A DNA stretch of 64,000 nt. Source: Heterohyrax brucei. Lineage: Eukaryota > Chordata > Mammalia > Hyracoidea > Procaviidae. Under the pieces are notes generated by a model. It saw only the letters and a list, made by a program, of their open reading frames with translations. It was not told where the DNA came from and did not search any database. Within the stretch, counting starts at the first letter, position 1. Each line of letters opens with the position of its first letter. A program made the translations under genes and the position numbers. Shown in pieces: positions 11,450 to 22,227 of the stretch. Location: positions 86,865,049 through 86,929,048 of the forward strand of contig CM053156.1 in NCBI GenBank assembly GCA_028571685.1. Direction: 5' to 3'.

Positions 11450-13910
11450 GTGAGAAGAAACAGCTGGAAACATCCATCAATAATTGGAACATGGAATGCA
11501 CAAAGTGTGAATCTAGGAAAACTGGAAATCATCAAAAATGAAAGTGAATGGATACGCACTGATGTCCTAGGCGTTAGTGAGCTGAAATGGACCAGTCATG
11601 GCCATTTTGCATCAGACAATGATATGGTCTATTACTGCCAGGAATGAAAACTTGAAGAGGAATAGTGTTGCATTTATCATCAAAAAGAACATTTTGGGAT
11701 CTGTCCTGGAGTACAGTGCTGCCAAGGATAGGATAATATCCATACATCTACAAGAAGGGCAAGTTAATATGACTATTATTCAAATTTACATACCAACCGC
11801 TAAGGCCAAAGATGAAGAGATTGAAGATTTTTACCAGCTTCTGCAGTCCAAAATTGATAGAACATGTAATCAAGGTGTATTGATAATTACTGGTGATTTG
11901 AATGCGAAAGTTGGAAACAAAGAAGAAGGATTTGTAACTGGAAAATACAGCCTTGATGATAGAAATGATGCTGGAGATTGCATGACAGAATTTTGCAAGA
12001 CCAATGACTTCTTCATTGCAAATACCTTTTTTCAGCAACACAAACGGTGACTGTACACATGGACCTCACCAGATGGAATACACAGGGGCCAACCCGATTA
12101 CATCTGTGGAAAAAGACAGCGGAAAAGCTCATATCAGTAGTCAGAACAAGGACAAGTTCTGATTGTAGCACAGATCATCAATTGCTCATATGCAAGGTCA
12201 AACTGAAACTGAAGACAATTAGAATAAGTCCACGAGAGCCAAAGTATGCCTTTGAGTATATCCCACCTGAGTTTAGAGAACAGAGTTGATGTATTGAACA
12301 CTAATGACCCAACACCAGAGGAGTGGTGGAATGACATCAAAGACATCATCCATGAAGAGAGCAAGAGGTCATTAGAAAGACAGGAAAGAAAGAAAAGATC
12401 GACATGTCAGATGTCTGAAACTTACTCTTATGTGTCGATCAGCTAAAGCAAAAGGAGGCATAGTGGCATAGAAGAGCTGAACAGAAGATTTCAAAGGGTG
12501 GCTCGAAAAGAAAAAGTAAAGTAGTATAATGACATGTGTAAAGAGCTGGAAATAGAAAACCAACAGGGAAGAACTCACTCTGCATTTCTTAAGCTGAAAG
12601 AACTGAAGAGAAAAATTCAAGCCCCGAGTTACATTAATAAAGGATTCTACTGGGAAAATGCTAAATAACTGAGGGAGCATCCAAAGAAAATGGAAGGAAT
12701 ACACAGAGTCGTTAACCAGAAAGAACTTGTTGGTGTTCAGCCGTTTGAAGAGGTAGTATATAATCAGGAACCGATGGTACTAAAGGAAGAAGTCAAAGCT
12801 GCACTGAAGGCCTGGGCAGAAAACAAGCCTTCAGGAACTGGGGGAACATCAGTTGAGATGTTTCAACAAATGAATGCAGTCCAGGAAGTCTGACTCGTCT
12901 ATGCCAAGACATTTAGAGGACAGTTACCTGGCCACCTGGCTGGAAAAGACCCATATTTATGCCTATTACCAAGGAAGGTGATCCAGCTGAATGAGGAAAT
13001 TATCAAACAATATCATTAACATCACGTGCAAGTAAAATTTTGTTAAAGATCATTCAGAAGCAACTGCAATATTATACTGACAGGGAACTGCCAGAAAATC
13101 CAGCTGGATTCAGAAGAGGACATGGAACCAGGGATATCATTGCCGAGGCCACGTGGATCTTGGCTGAAAGCAGGGAATAACAGAAAGATGTTTACCTACG
13201 TTTTATTGACTATGCTAAGGCATTCGGCTGTGTGGATCATGACAAGTTATGACTAACACTGCAGAGAATGGAAATTCCGGAACACTTAATTGTGCTCATG
13301 AGGAATCTATACATGGATCAAGAGGCAGTTGTGCAAACAGAATATGTGGACACTGCATGGCTTAAAGTCAGGAAAGGTGTGCATCAAGGTTGTATTCTTT
13401 CATTGTACCTTTTCAGTCTGCATGCCGAGCATATAATCTGAAAAGCTGAATTATATGAAGAAGAATGAGGCATCAGGATTGCAGGAAGACTCATTAACAA
13501 CCTGTGTTATGCAGATGACAAACCCCTACTTGCTGGAAGACGATTTGGAGCACTGATGAAGATCAAGGACCACAGCCTTCAGCATGGACTGCACTCCAGC
13601 ATCAAGAAAACAAAAATCCTCATAACTAGACCAGTAAGCAACATCATGATAAATGGAGAAAGGATTGAAGTTATCAAAGATTTCATTTTCCTTGCTTCCA
13701 CAATCAACATCCATGGAAGCAGCAGTCAAAAAATCAAAAGACACATTGCACTGGGAAAATGTGCTGCAAAGAACCTCTTTAAGATGCTAGAAAGTAAAGA
13801 TGTCACCTTGAAGACTAAGGTGTGCCTGACCCAAGCCATGGTATTTTCAATTGCATCGTATACATGTGAAAGCTGGACAATGAATAAGGAAGACAGAAGA
13901 ACTGACTGAT
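11450..13910 (+). pseudogene. RTE endonuclease/reverse transcriptase remnant
   Basis: Decayed polyprotein gene of the RTE at 10907-14269. In intact relatives it nicks target DNA and copies the element RNA. Visible parts in order: the endonuclease start (IIGTWNAQSVNLGKLEIIK, from 11478), the SELKW motif near 11577 with the metal-binding Glu, ITGDLNAKVG near 11887 (the family usually has Trp where Leu is seen), TDHQLL near 12172 with the catalytic His, reverse transcriptase motif A (FIDYAKAF, about 13202), and an intact YADD box at 13508-13519. The C-terminal region is open at 13556-13909. The frame changes at several points (after 11646, near 12050 and again near 12290), so no functional protein is possible. 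Assignment to the RTE clade, which includes BovB, is confident. Confidence 0.82.
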
Positions 13911-14559
13911 GCCTTTGGGTTGTTGTGCTGGAGAAGAAGGCTGAATGTACCATGGACCGCCAAAAGAACTTCTTGAAGAAGTACAAACAGAGTGCTCCTT
14001 GGAAGCAAAGATGGCAAGACTGTGTTTCACATGCTTTGGACACATTGTCAGGAGGGATCAATCCCTGGAGAAGGACATCATATTCGGTAGAGTGGAGGGT
14101 CAGCGAAAAAGAGGAAGACCCTCAATGAGATGGGTTGGCACAGTGGCCGCAACAATGGGCTTCAGCATAAGACTGATTGTGGACACAGCATAGGACCAGG
14201 CAGTGTTTCGCTCTGTTGTGCACAGGCTCGCCATGAGGCGGAACAAACTTGACGGCACCTGACAACAGCATCTTGGAAGAAGTGCAGCCAGCATGTGCCT
14301 TAGAAGTGAGGAGAGGGAGACTTCGTCTCATGTGCTTTTGCCATGTTACCAGCAGGGACCAGTTCCTGGAGAGCAACATGAGGATCAAGTAGAGGGTCAG
14401 TGACAAAGAGGAAGAACCTCAGCGAAGTAGGCCGACAGTGGGCTCAAACACAGCAAAGACTGTGAGGGCGTCACAGGACCGGGCAGGGTTCAGTTCTGTT
14501 GAACACAGGGTCGCCACAGTTGGACTGCACTGGTGGCACCTAGCAACGGTAGATCCATA

Positions 14560-14707
14560 CGTCCTTTTGTTTCTAGTCTGTCTTAGTCTGGAGGCTCTCC
14601 TGACATCTCCCCTCCATGGCTAACTGTGCTGGTGTTTGAAACACTGATGGTCTAGCTTCCAGCATCACAGCAACAGGCAAGCCACAACAATACAACAATC
14701 TGCAGAC
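14560..14707 (-). mobile_element. RTE 5' UTR fragment, inverted
   Basis: The reverse complement matches the 5' UTR of the RTE at 10912-11060: the block with GTTGCTGTGATGCTGGAAGC and the block with GACTAAGACAGACTAG. It lies directly after the host RTE tail in opposite orientation. It may be a separate truncated insertion or an RTE-derived SINE. Confidence 0.65.
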
Positions 14708-15710
14708 TGGTGGTGGAAAGTAAGAAGAGACAGATGAAATTAAATCTAGTAATACATTTTATCTAGCCCCCGATATTATATTTTGACATGTGATAAATAT
14801 CAAAATGATTAATTAGGTACTTTACTTTGATCATACTAAGCCTTCAAACCTGGTGTGTGGGTTGTATCTCAGTTTGGTCCCGCCACATACCAGAAGCTCC
14901 CTGGCCACATGTGGCCAATGGCTGCCATGTCAGGTAGCATGGCATGTGCTCAAGAACTTAGTGTGTATGTCACTTCTTGTTGTATCAAGAAATTTCAAGC
15001 TGGTTTCTGAAGACCTCTAGGTATTTGAAGGACAGAGAGGCAGACCCGGTGACAGGGCTGCAGGGCTGGTCCCTACTCCTGTTTATATACTGGGATTTGG
15101 AGTAAGATTCCCTTTAAGAGAAATATTCTCTTGTTTAAAAAGGAATAAGTAAATAAATAAAGAAGTCTGAAAGTTTCTCGTTTTCTTCAAGTCCTTCACC
15201 TGGAGGTAATTTGCCTAGAATGTTTGGACTTGGGAGCTTACACACATCTTAAGGAAGAATTTTAGCAATGGATCCCCCTTACACAAAAAATAACCCCTCC
15301 TGATGAGAGGCAGCTGGCTTGCTGCAAAGGCCCATGTGTCTGGCATGTGGCAATCTGCACCCAGGTCATTGCTAGCCAACTGTTGGGGTGACAGCTGCCA
15401 CCAAAGGCCTTGCTACAGCAAACGATGCACTTTCCAATGAAGTCTCTCCTCGGCCAGCACTCAGAGTCCATTCGGCTCTTCCAGGGACTCACAGATTGGC
15501 GTGACAAGACCGTGCTAGTGGCTCCCAGGAACCAGAAGACCAACCGGGGACTTCTGGGAGCTCACGCAGCCCCTCTGGAGGCAAGTGGCTGGCCTGGCTC
15601 AGGTCCCAACTGAGCCTCATTTAGCCACAATTAAATTTCTCCAGTGAGCTCACTGAACAGTCTTAGGGTTTCATGGTCTCCCCAAATGGCATACCCTGGA
15701 TAAAGTACAC
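14708..15710. other. No element recognised
   Basis: Unique-looking DNA without a clear repeat or exon. Short frames on both strands (for example 15262-15543 minus) have no recognisable domain and no supporting splice context. Confidence 0.4.
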
Positions 15711-15905
15711 AGAGTCCTCATGGTCCAACAGTCAAGCATTTGGCTGCTAACTGAAAGACAGCCCACCCAGCAGCTCTGCTGGGCAAAGACCTGTCCACCT
15801 GCCCCTGTAAAGACTGCAGCCTAGGAAACTCGGTGGGGTAGTTGTGCTCTGTCACGTGGAGTTGCTGTGAGCCGAGATGGAGCGGACGGCACCCATCGGC
15901 CACAG
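15711..15905 (+). mobile_element. AfroSINE-type SINE, diverged
   Basis: AGTCCTCATGGTCCAACAGT corresponds to the SINE head, TTTGGCTGCTAACTGAAAGA to the internal region, GACTGCAGCCTAGGAAACTC to the long-form middle, and GTTGCTGTGAGCCGAGATGG to the tail. Box B is damaged. Confidence 0.75.
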
Positions 15906-17160
15906 GAAAAGATGGCCATGTTCTGCATTTCCGTCAGCATCTCCGCTCCATCGGCCTTCGTGTGTCTTCCGGAGCTTGGTGAGGTTGGAGAGTTGGAAGT
16001 GGCCCTGAGAAGTTCTGTGGGAACTAGGTATGCAGAGAAGCAGATTCTGACAGTGAGAAGCAGCTGAGTATTCAGACTCTGACACCGGCATGTTGAAACA
16101 CTAGCATGGGTATGCTCTGTATGTCACTGTCCCCCAGGTTGAGAAGGACCAAGGAATCACAGAGAAGGTGGGCCTCAGTAGGTGCCACCTGGAAGAGATT
16201 GTTTCACACATGTATGCACACAAGTCTGAGGATAAAGTGAAGAACATTTTCTCATGGACAGATGGGTGGCCACTGTGGACAGCCCCAGGCAGGCTCTGAT
16301 GAGTGTTTCCTGTGAGGGGAAGAAGCATCTGGCTCACAGAATGGGAAAGAAGAGAGGGTCTTGGAAAGATAAGACCTGGCCCACCAAGTTTGGCTCTTCA
16401 GCCAGTGTTTTCTTATTTTAGAATGTTCCAGAGCAAAAACTGTGTACATTCACACTCTCTCTTGGGACTTCCTTGACAATGCAAAGTATTTCTTGCTCTG
16501 GCTAGGACTTCTACCCAGATGAAAAATGAAACATTCCAACCGAAGTCCCAGCTGTTCTCAAATCACCAAGCCATTAGGATGACTGGGTTCTTCCTAGTTT
16601 CACTCAGATGCTCTAGTGTCTCGGAGAAAAAGTTTTGTCCATTGTCTTCAATATCTACATGTTAGTCCTTAGGTACTCACAATTTACCCCAACTTTGGGC
16701 AAAGCTCTTCACCGATGGTGACATCTCACGACACATGTGGCCCGAACTGTGGGAGCGTGAGCTCTGTCAGGGGTTCTGAACGTATCTGATTCTCATGCAA
16801 CCTTTGGAGCCTGCCCTGCAGGGCATTAGTATAAAGTTGGTATTTGCTAAACAGAACATGTGTCTGGAAGCTGCCCATTGAATTGAGTCCTTCTTAGTTC
16901 TTTTGGCAGAAGACTGAAGGGTTCGTTGTTCTATAGAAGAAGCATTTGGTGAGATAATCCCAGGGTGTTGACACACTCGGTAAGAAAGAATGTTTCTATA
17001 ATCGCGGTAGAGACTCCCTACAGAAAAGACAGCTTGAGAGAGAGTGACACCTGGAAGGAGTTGACTCTTCTTGGGTCCTTGGGAACTCATTCTCCACCAG
17101 GTCTTGCCCGAAGGGCCAAGAACCTTTCCATCTCACTGATGTAGTTCGGATTTCAACAGT
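15906..17160. other. No element recognised
   Basis: Unique-looking sequence. The minus-strand frames at 16101-16449 and 16767-17090 are not recognised and are most likely chance frames. Confidence 0.4.
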
Positions 17161-17416
17161 CTGGTGGTCTTTGTGGAGTGCCTTTGAGTTTGAGAATTAC
17201 CTGGAGATGTGAAGGGTCACCGGGAGTACCCCCAACGTTGGGGGAAGTACACCACTGGCTGGGCTGTTCTGGGGAGTCTCCACAAGGGGGCCCTCTTGAG
17301 CTTTGGTTGGGGCCACTGGGAGGTTCAGGTGAAACCTGGCACCGTCTGCTCCCGACCCGGCCTCCGCGCTAAGGTCCACGGAGGTGATCTACGTCTCGCA
17401 ACCTTCTCTTGGGTGA

Positions 17417-17695
17417 AGAGGACCCATCTATCGGCCTGCGCTTCTCTTCCACGGGGGAGATCTTTGTTTCTACTTATACGGAGAAGATATTTGGGGACGG
17501 AAGGGTAAGAGTAATGGTGTCACCCAGCCCTTCTTTTCGAAGTTTGCGACGCATAACAATGACTCGGATTGGAAGCACACAAAAGAGCGCCTGGGTGACT
17601 TCTCAAACAAGGAAAACAGGACAATCTCCACCTTCCAGGCTCTCCCTAAAGACATAGATGGGGGGCCTTTGGGTCAGCGCAACAGGAGGCACTGA
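17417..17695 (+). other. Unidentified 92-codon open frame
   Basis: Stop-to-stop frame with a protein-like residue mix, including QPFFSKFATHNNDSDW and LGDFSNKENRTISTFQ, ending RNRRH-stop. It has no ATG near its start. A competing frame, 17409-17657, reads GEEDPSIGLRFSSTGEIFVS before the two overlap. A GGTAAGA site near 17504 could be a splice donor. I do not recognise a family. It could be an exon, an old processed pseudogene with one frameshift, or chance; chance is the default. Confidence 0.15.
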
Positions 17696-17699
17696 GATT

Positions 17700-18305
17700 T
17701 TTTCAAATGCAGGAAAATTATTGTAACTTGACAAATCAATTTTTCTTGCATCGTGTTGAGATTAAGTTCATGGTCTCTTTCATACATTCAAAATAAGGAA
17801 TTTCCCTTGAGAGTAATTTCACTGGGAAAACCTACATCGTGGTTCAGAAAGCTCGTTTTGTTAGGACTTACCAGATTTTAAGAGAAATGGTAATATTTAA
17901 TTATGACATTATTTTGCCATCTAGAAAATTAATGTGTTTTCAGAGTTTCAGGAGAACGGTGGGCTGTAGGTCCAAACGCTACTTTTAAATTACCATACAA
18001 ATAGAATCCGAAGACGCAAATATTGGCTTAAGCGTCCCAGACAAGGTTGAGGTGAGGGAAATGTGTTGGCTTCCTAAATGGTCAATAAACAAGTTTGTAA
18101 TTCTTGGCTTCCCTCGTGGCCTGGGACTGGTCATGTCATTATCATTGCAAGAGCGAGCGCAGCCCACAGAGGAACAATAGCCATGTTCGTTGAATGACCA
18201 CAGCAAATGCATCATTGGACCTCATCGTTACAATTTCAATTACAAACCGCGCACTTCTATGAAGCTCTTGAGTTTGCAAAGCCCAAGTGAGTCTCTTTGC
18301 TCAGT
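17700..18305. other. Repeat-free AT-rich DNA, possibly conserved non-coding
   Basis: No repeat signature. Balanced, non-simple sequence with several palindromic or AT-rich motifs (TAATTATGACATTATTTTGC near 17898, TTACAATTTCAATTACAAAC near 18230). This is the look of conserved non-coding DNA, but that cannot be shown from one sequence. Confidence 0.25.
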
Positions 18306-18309
18306 CCTC

Positions 18310-18385
18310 CCAACAGACCTTTGGTGGTAGCTAGTATGGTTTCCTCCTTCTTGTGGATGAGGGAACAGAAGCTCAGAAAAAGAGC
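18310..18385 (-). mobile_element. MIR-like fragment
   Basis: GTGGATGAGGGAACAGAAGC followed by TCAGAAAAAGAG resembles the MIR core. The strand call is uncertain. Confidence 0.35.
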
Positions 18386-18572
18386 TTCATGGTGTAAAAG
18401 CTGAAAACGCTTGGCCGCTAATCAAAAGGTTAGAGGTTCAAGCCCACCTAGGAAGAGAGGGCTTCCATCTCCTTCTGAAAAATCAACCCCTACAAAACCT
18501 GTAGAACACAGTCCTTTTACTCCAGTGCAGAGGGAGTCGCTATGCAATGACTCAATGGTGACTGGTTACAGT
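18386..18572 (+). mobile_element. AfroSINE-type SINE, diverged
   Basis: GGCCGCTAATCAAAAGGTTA followed by GAGGTTCAAGCCCACC is the internal box B region. The long-form middle block follows, and the tail reads GGAGTCGCTATGCAATGACT. The head is decayed. Confidence 0.78.
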
Positions 18573-19960
18573 GTCTTGCTTCAGGCACACACCCAGTAGG
18601 TGTGAAGGACCAAACCGCAGTCCAGGTCTGGGGTAAACCCAGGTGCTTTCCCCCCACACCTACAGCCCTCAGTATCCACTCAGCATTCACTGTGTACCTA
18701 CAGTGGTCAGGACACAAGTTGCCAAGATGCGTCTTCCAGGGCTCAGGATCTGAGATTCGGGGTTGAAGCCATTGAGCACTGGAGGATTCTGGGGATGCTA
18801 GCCCAGGGTGCTGAAGGAGAAGCGGGGCCAGGTGGGACTGTCTGTCCATGTGCTCCTTGAGAGGCAGATGGTGAGAGCGGTAATGGGTGCTCCAGCAGAG
18901 GCTGTGAACACAGCAGGGACGTGTGAAGCAGTCGAAGGGCTGTAATTAGCCTCTGAGACAGTGTAAGTCGGGGGGGTGGCTTGTCATGGGGGGCAATGGA
19001 GAGGCGCAGAGCCAGGAGCACCAGAAGCCTGTGAAGCACTTCAGTGGTCTGGAGGGTCCTCCAGGCAGAAGGAGCCGCGGGGGTGGAGACGAGACTAGGT
19101 GGCACTTGTGAAGCAGTGCTGTGTTCTCTGAGCTCAGCGGTTGCATGATGGACATTTTATTCTTGCAATGTCACGTGTCCGGTTTAATCTGACCACTGAC
19201 GCATTGAGTCTCAGATGCAGTTAGAATGAAGCTAATGTATAGAGTGATACTTAAAAAAAACAATTAAACTAAGTGAAAATAGTTGATTTAGAGAGAAGCA
19301 TCATGTCAATCATGGGACAGGAGCACTTAGATGTGGCCAGATGGCCATGGTGGTAGTTGGGGACCAAGGCCAGAGGGCCCCATGGGCTTATGCCCAGGAT
19401 GGTAGAGTTTGGGTGTGTTGGGGTGGGGGAGGCAGGAGAATCAGAGTGGCATGGAGGGATGAGTTAGAGACCACTTTAAAGGGCCGAGAGAGGAGGTGAA
19501 GCTGGGTGGGGGCACTGAGGGCAGCTGCAGGGGCTGGAAAGCCAGCTGGGGCAGAGGCAGGGAAGGGGTGGTTTGCAGCCTGGGTGGTGTACAGATGGTG
19601 ATGCTGGTTTCTGAGAGGAGAATGGGGCTGTTGGCACTGGAGGAACTGGTCTGGGAACTGTGGACCTCGCACGCAGCTGGGACGGTCCCAGTCTACAGCC
19701 AAGTGATTGGCCACATCCCTCTGGTTTGCTTCTCTTCTCTGTCCACAGCCAAATTCTTAGCCTTCCTGATGCAATATTTGGGGCCAAGTGATGGGCCAGT
19801 ACTCACAGGTGGGCAAGGACAGAGGGTGGAGATGCGTGCAGGTGCAGAATCCCAAGACCGATGGAGGAGGGCACTCTCAGAAGCACAGGCACATTGGGAA
19901 CAAGTTGTTGTGTAAGTAGGGTTGCTGATAAAATACAGACCACCATGTCTTTATTTCAAG
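18573..19960. other. No element firmly recognised
   Basis: GC-rich, partly repetitive-looking sequence. The minus-strand frames at 18743-19105 and 19388-19787 are proline- and serine-rich and mirror G-rich plus-strand sequence, which is typical of chance frames. The part at 19400-19900 may be very old interspersed repeat. Confidence 0.35.
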
Positions 19961-19961
19961 G

Positions 19962-20150
19962 TGGTTGTTAGGTGCCACTGAGTGAGTTCTGACTCATAGG
20001 AACCCCATGGGACATAGTAGAACTGTCTTGTGGAGTTCCCTCGACTATCACCTTTATGTGAACAGATTACCAGGTCTTTCTCCCACAGAGCTGCTGGGTG
20101 GGTTTCAACCACTAAGCTCTGAGTTAGCAGCCATGCACCACCTCATCCTT
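19962..20150 (-). mobile_element. AfroSINE-type SINE, long form
   Basis: Plus-strand reading begins with the tail (GTTAGGTGCCACTGAGTGAG, TTCTGACTCATAGGAACCCC). The long-form middle follows (ATTACCAGGTCTTTCTCCCA), then the box B complement (GGTGGGTTTCAACCACTAAG) and the decayed head. Confidence 0.8.
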
Positions 20151-20494
20151 AGGAGGTTACAGATGAAACACGGGGTGCCAGTTCCATCTGATTTTCAGAT
20201 ACACAATGAATAAATTCTGAGTATCACTGTGCCCCAAATATTGCATCAGTAAGTCTAAGAGTTTGGCTGTGGATAGAGAAGAGAGACAAACCAGAGTGAT
20301 GTGCAAGATTGGTTTTTGATAGCTTGATGATTACTTTGATATAAGTTCTTACATCACACATGGTGTAAAAAATAAGTTAGAAAATACAGGAAAGCAGGAG
20401 AGTGACATGGAAGCTCACCCCTCATCAGCTGGCCCATCTCCACTAACCTCTGAAATAGATTTTCCTCTAGATCCTGGATTCTGGGATACTAGGA

Positions 20495-20580
20495 GGGACT
20501 CTGTCCACTCTGAATGTCTGTCTCTTCCACAGTGCCTGGTCCTAGGGTGGGCATGCAATACAATTTTGTTGAATAAAATA
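20495..20580 (+). mobile_element. L2/MIR-like 3' end
   Basis: CACAGTGCCTGGTCCTAGGG followed by TTTTGTTGAATAAAA has the familiar L2/MIR tail pattern. Confidence 0.45.
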
Positions 20581-20691
20581 ATCCATCTTTCTAGCCACCT
20601 TTTCTTTCACACAAACCTATATATGTACACATTTTATTTTTTACAGTGGAGTCATCCATACAAATAACTTAAAGTCTGTCTTTTTTAACTT

Positions 20692-21897
20692 AGCAGTCAG
20701 AGAACATACTGAGGCTATCAAAGGTTTCATTTTACATTTCATCGGATCCCCAATCAACACCCATGGAAACAGCAGTCAAGAAATCAGACAAGGTCTCGCA
20801 TTGGGCAAATGTGTTGCAAAAGACCTATTTAAAGTATTAAAAAGCAAAGATGTCATTTTGAGGACTGAGGTGTACCTAACTCAGTTGCCTCGTATGCATG
20901 CAAAAGGTGGACATGAATAAGGAAGACAAAGAGGAATTGATGCAGTTGAATTATGGGTGCAGGTGAAAAATATTGAGTATGCTACGGGCTTCCAAAAGAA
21001 TGAACAAATCCTTCTTGGAAGAAGTCCAACCAGAAAACTCCATAGAAGCAAGGATGATGAGACCATATCTCATATGTTTTGAACATGTTATCAGGAGACA
21101 CCAGTCCCGGCAGAAGGATGTCCACTTGGTAAAGTAGAGGCTCAGCCGAGAAAGAAGACCCTCAACGAGATGGACTGACACAGTGGCAACAACAGTGGGC
21201 TCATGCTCGGTAAAGTAGAGGGTCAGTGTCATGGTTGGAATTGTGTCCCCCCAAAAATGTGTGCAGCCACGTGGCTGGGATATGGTTCCCAGTATCTTGG
21301 GACTGTCCTCCATTGTGTGGTTTTGCTAACCTGTATGTTAAAGGTTAGGGTGGGGCCGTGAATTCCTGCTGTAGGGGGAGTTTCCCTGGAGTATGGCTTG
21401 CCCCACCCTTAATGCTTTTAGCTTGCAAGGTATAAAAGGAAAAAGAGACAAAGGACAATTTGAGAACCTTGCTACCATCAAGCAAGCAGCACCGGGAGCA
21501 GAGTGCGTCCTTCAGACCAGAGGTTCTTGCGTGAGGACGCAAGACTGATGCAATACCGGACTTTCCTCCAGAGCCGACAAGGGGAAAGTCTTTCCCTGGA
21601 GCGGACACCCTGAATATGGACTTGCAACCTACTAGACTGTGTAAGGATAAATCTTTCTTTGTTAAAGCCATCCACTCTGTGGTATTTCTGTTAGAGCAGC
21701 CCTAGCTGACTAAAACAGTCAGCCAAAAGAGAAGACCCTTGGCGAGACGGACTGACACAGCAGCGACAACAGGGGGCCAGAGGCCAACGATGACCATGAG
21801 GTGGTGCAGAGCCGGGCAGTGTTTCGTCCTGTTGCACATGTGGTGGCTGGGATTGCAAACTGACTGAATAACACCCACCACCACCAACAACAACAAC
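20692..21897 (+). mobile_element. RTE LINE 3' fragment, split by an LTR
   Basis: RTE sequence from the end of the reverse transcriptase (GGTTTCATTTTACATTTCAT) through the C-terminal basic region (21026-21226) and, after the LTR at 21227-21717, the tail (21718-21897). The tail contains an internal direct duplication of about 80 bp: 21129-21208, and 21209-21226 continued at 21723-21785. Both copies include GGTAAAGTAGAGG and the GA-C-GA-TGGACTGACACAG block. The terminal CACCACCAACAACAACAAC is the RTE-type simple tail. Confidence 0.8.
21227..21717 (+). mobile_element. Solo LTR, MaLR/MLT1-like
   Basis: A 491-bp LTR of the mammalian MaLR (ERVL-related) type. It starts TGTCATGGTTGGAATTGTGT and ends GCCCTAGCTGACTAAAACA, so the termini are TG...CA. 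The 5-bp duplication gtcag at 21222-21226 and 21718-21722 matches ERVL-class integration. An AATAAA-like site is replaced by GGATAAATC near 21648. No internal retroviral genes are present, so it is a solo LTR left by recombination. The frames at 21345-21675 are antisense shadows. Related sequence occurs at 37183-37497. Confidence 0.85.
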
Positions 21898-22227
21898 TTA
21901 GTAATAGATTTGGGGAGTTTTTGAGAGAAGCCTATTTCTTAAAGCTCAAGGGCCTAGTGTGTGTTTGTAATCTGCAAGGGAGGGCCAAGGAGCGGGGGGA
22001 GCTGAAGCAGGCGTGGTAATAACTGAATCAAGCGGCCACCCTAATCAAGGAACATCCCATAAAAACATTCAAACAAAATCAATCTGTGGCTTGCAGGGGA
22101 ATTTTCAAAATGTATAAAAAATGAAACATGGAAACCTCTTCCCACCCTGGTTCCTTCCTCTACAGAAAGGTCACGGTGACAGTGCCTTGTGCCTCCTTCC
22201 AGAAGATAGTTTCAGGCAGAGCCCTGG
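21898..22227. other. No element recognised
   Basis: Unassigned sequence between the RTE tail and an old L1. Nothing further can be supported. Confidence 0.4.

Larger units (their letters stand above)
10907..14269 (+). mobile_element. Near full-length RTE LINE nested in another RTE
   Basis: Runs from a 5' UTR (AACTTGTCTGTCAGTTTGTT, from 10912) through the endonuclease (from about 11468), linker and reverse transcriptase to a 3' tail ending GGCACCTGACAACAGC. The flanking repeats are atcttgaaag (10897-10906) and atcttggaag (14270-14279), which differ at one base. It contains a reverse-oriented SINE at 11127-11296. About 3.2 kb of RTE sequence remains after removing the SINE. This is the most complete RTE in the window and the best source for a local consensus. 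Frameshifts and stops make it inactive. Confidence 0.88.
8772..14547 (+). mobile_element. RTE LINE (host copy), split in three
   Basis: One 5'-truncated RTE element in three pieces: 8772-9115 (linker after the endonuclease), 9636-10906 (reverse transcriptase) and 14270-14547 (C-terminal tail and 3' UTR). Removing the two insertions at 9116-9635 and 10907-14269 leaves collinear RTE sequence. The middle piece keeps a readable stretch at 10295-10657, including the segment after the YADD position. It has stops and frameshifts throughout. The 3' end carries the tail shared with the local SINEs (GTCGCCACAGTTGGACTGCA, near 14510). Confidence 0.85.

Noticed and set aside
21345..21675. Minus-strand frames of 108 and 65 codons
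   Set aside because: Antisense to the MaLR-like LTR; no retroviral or host protein similarity visible.
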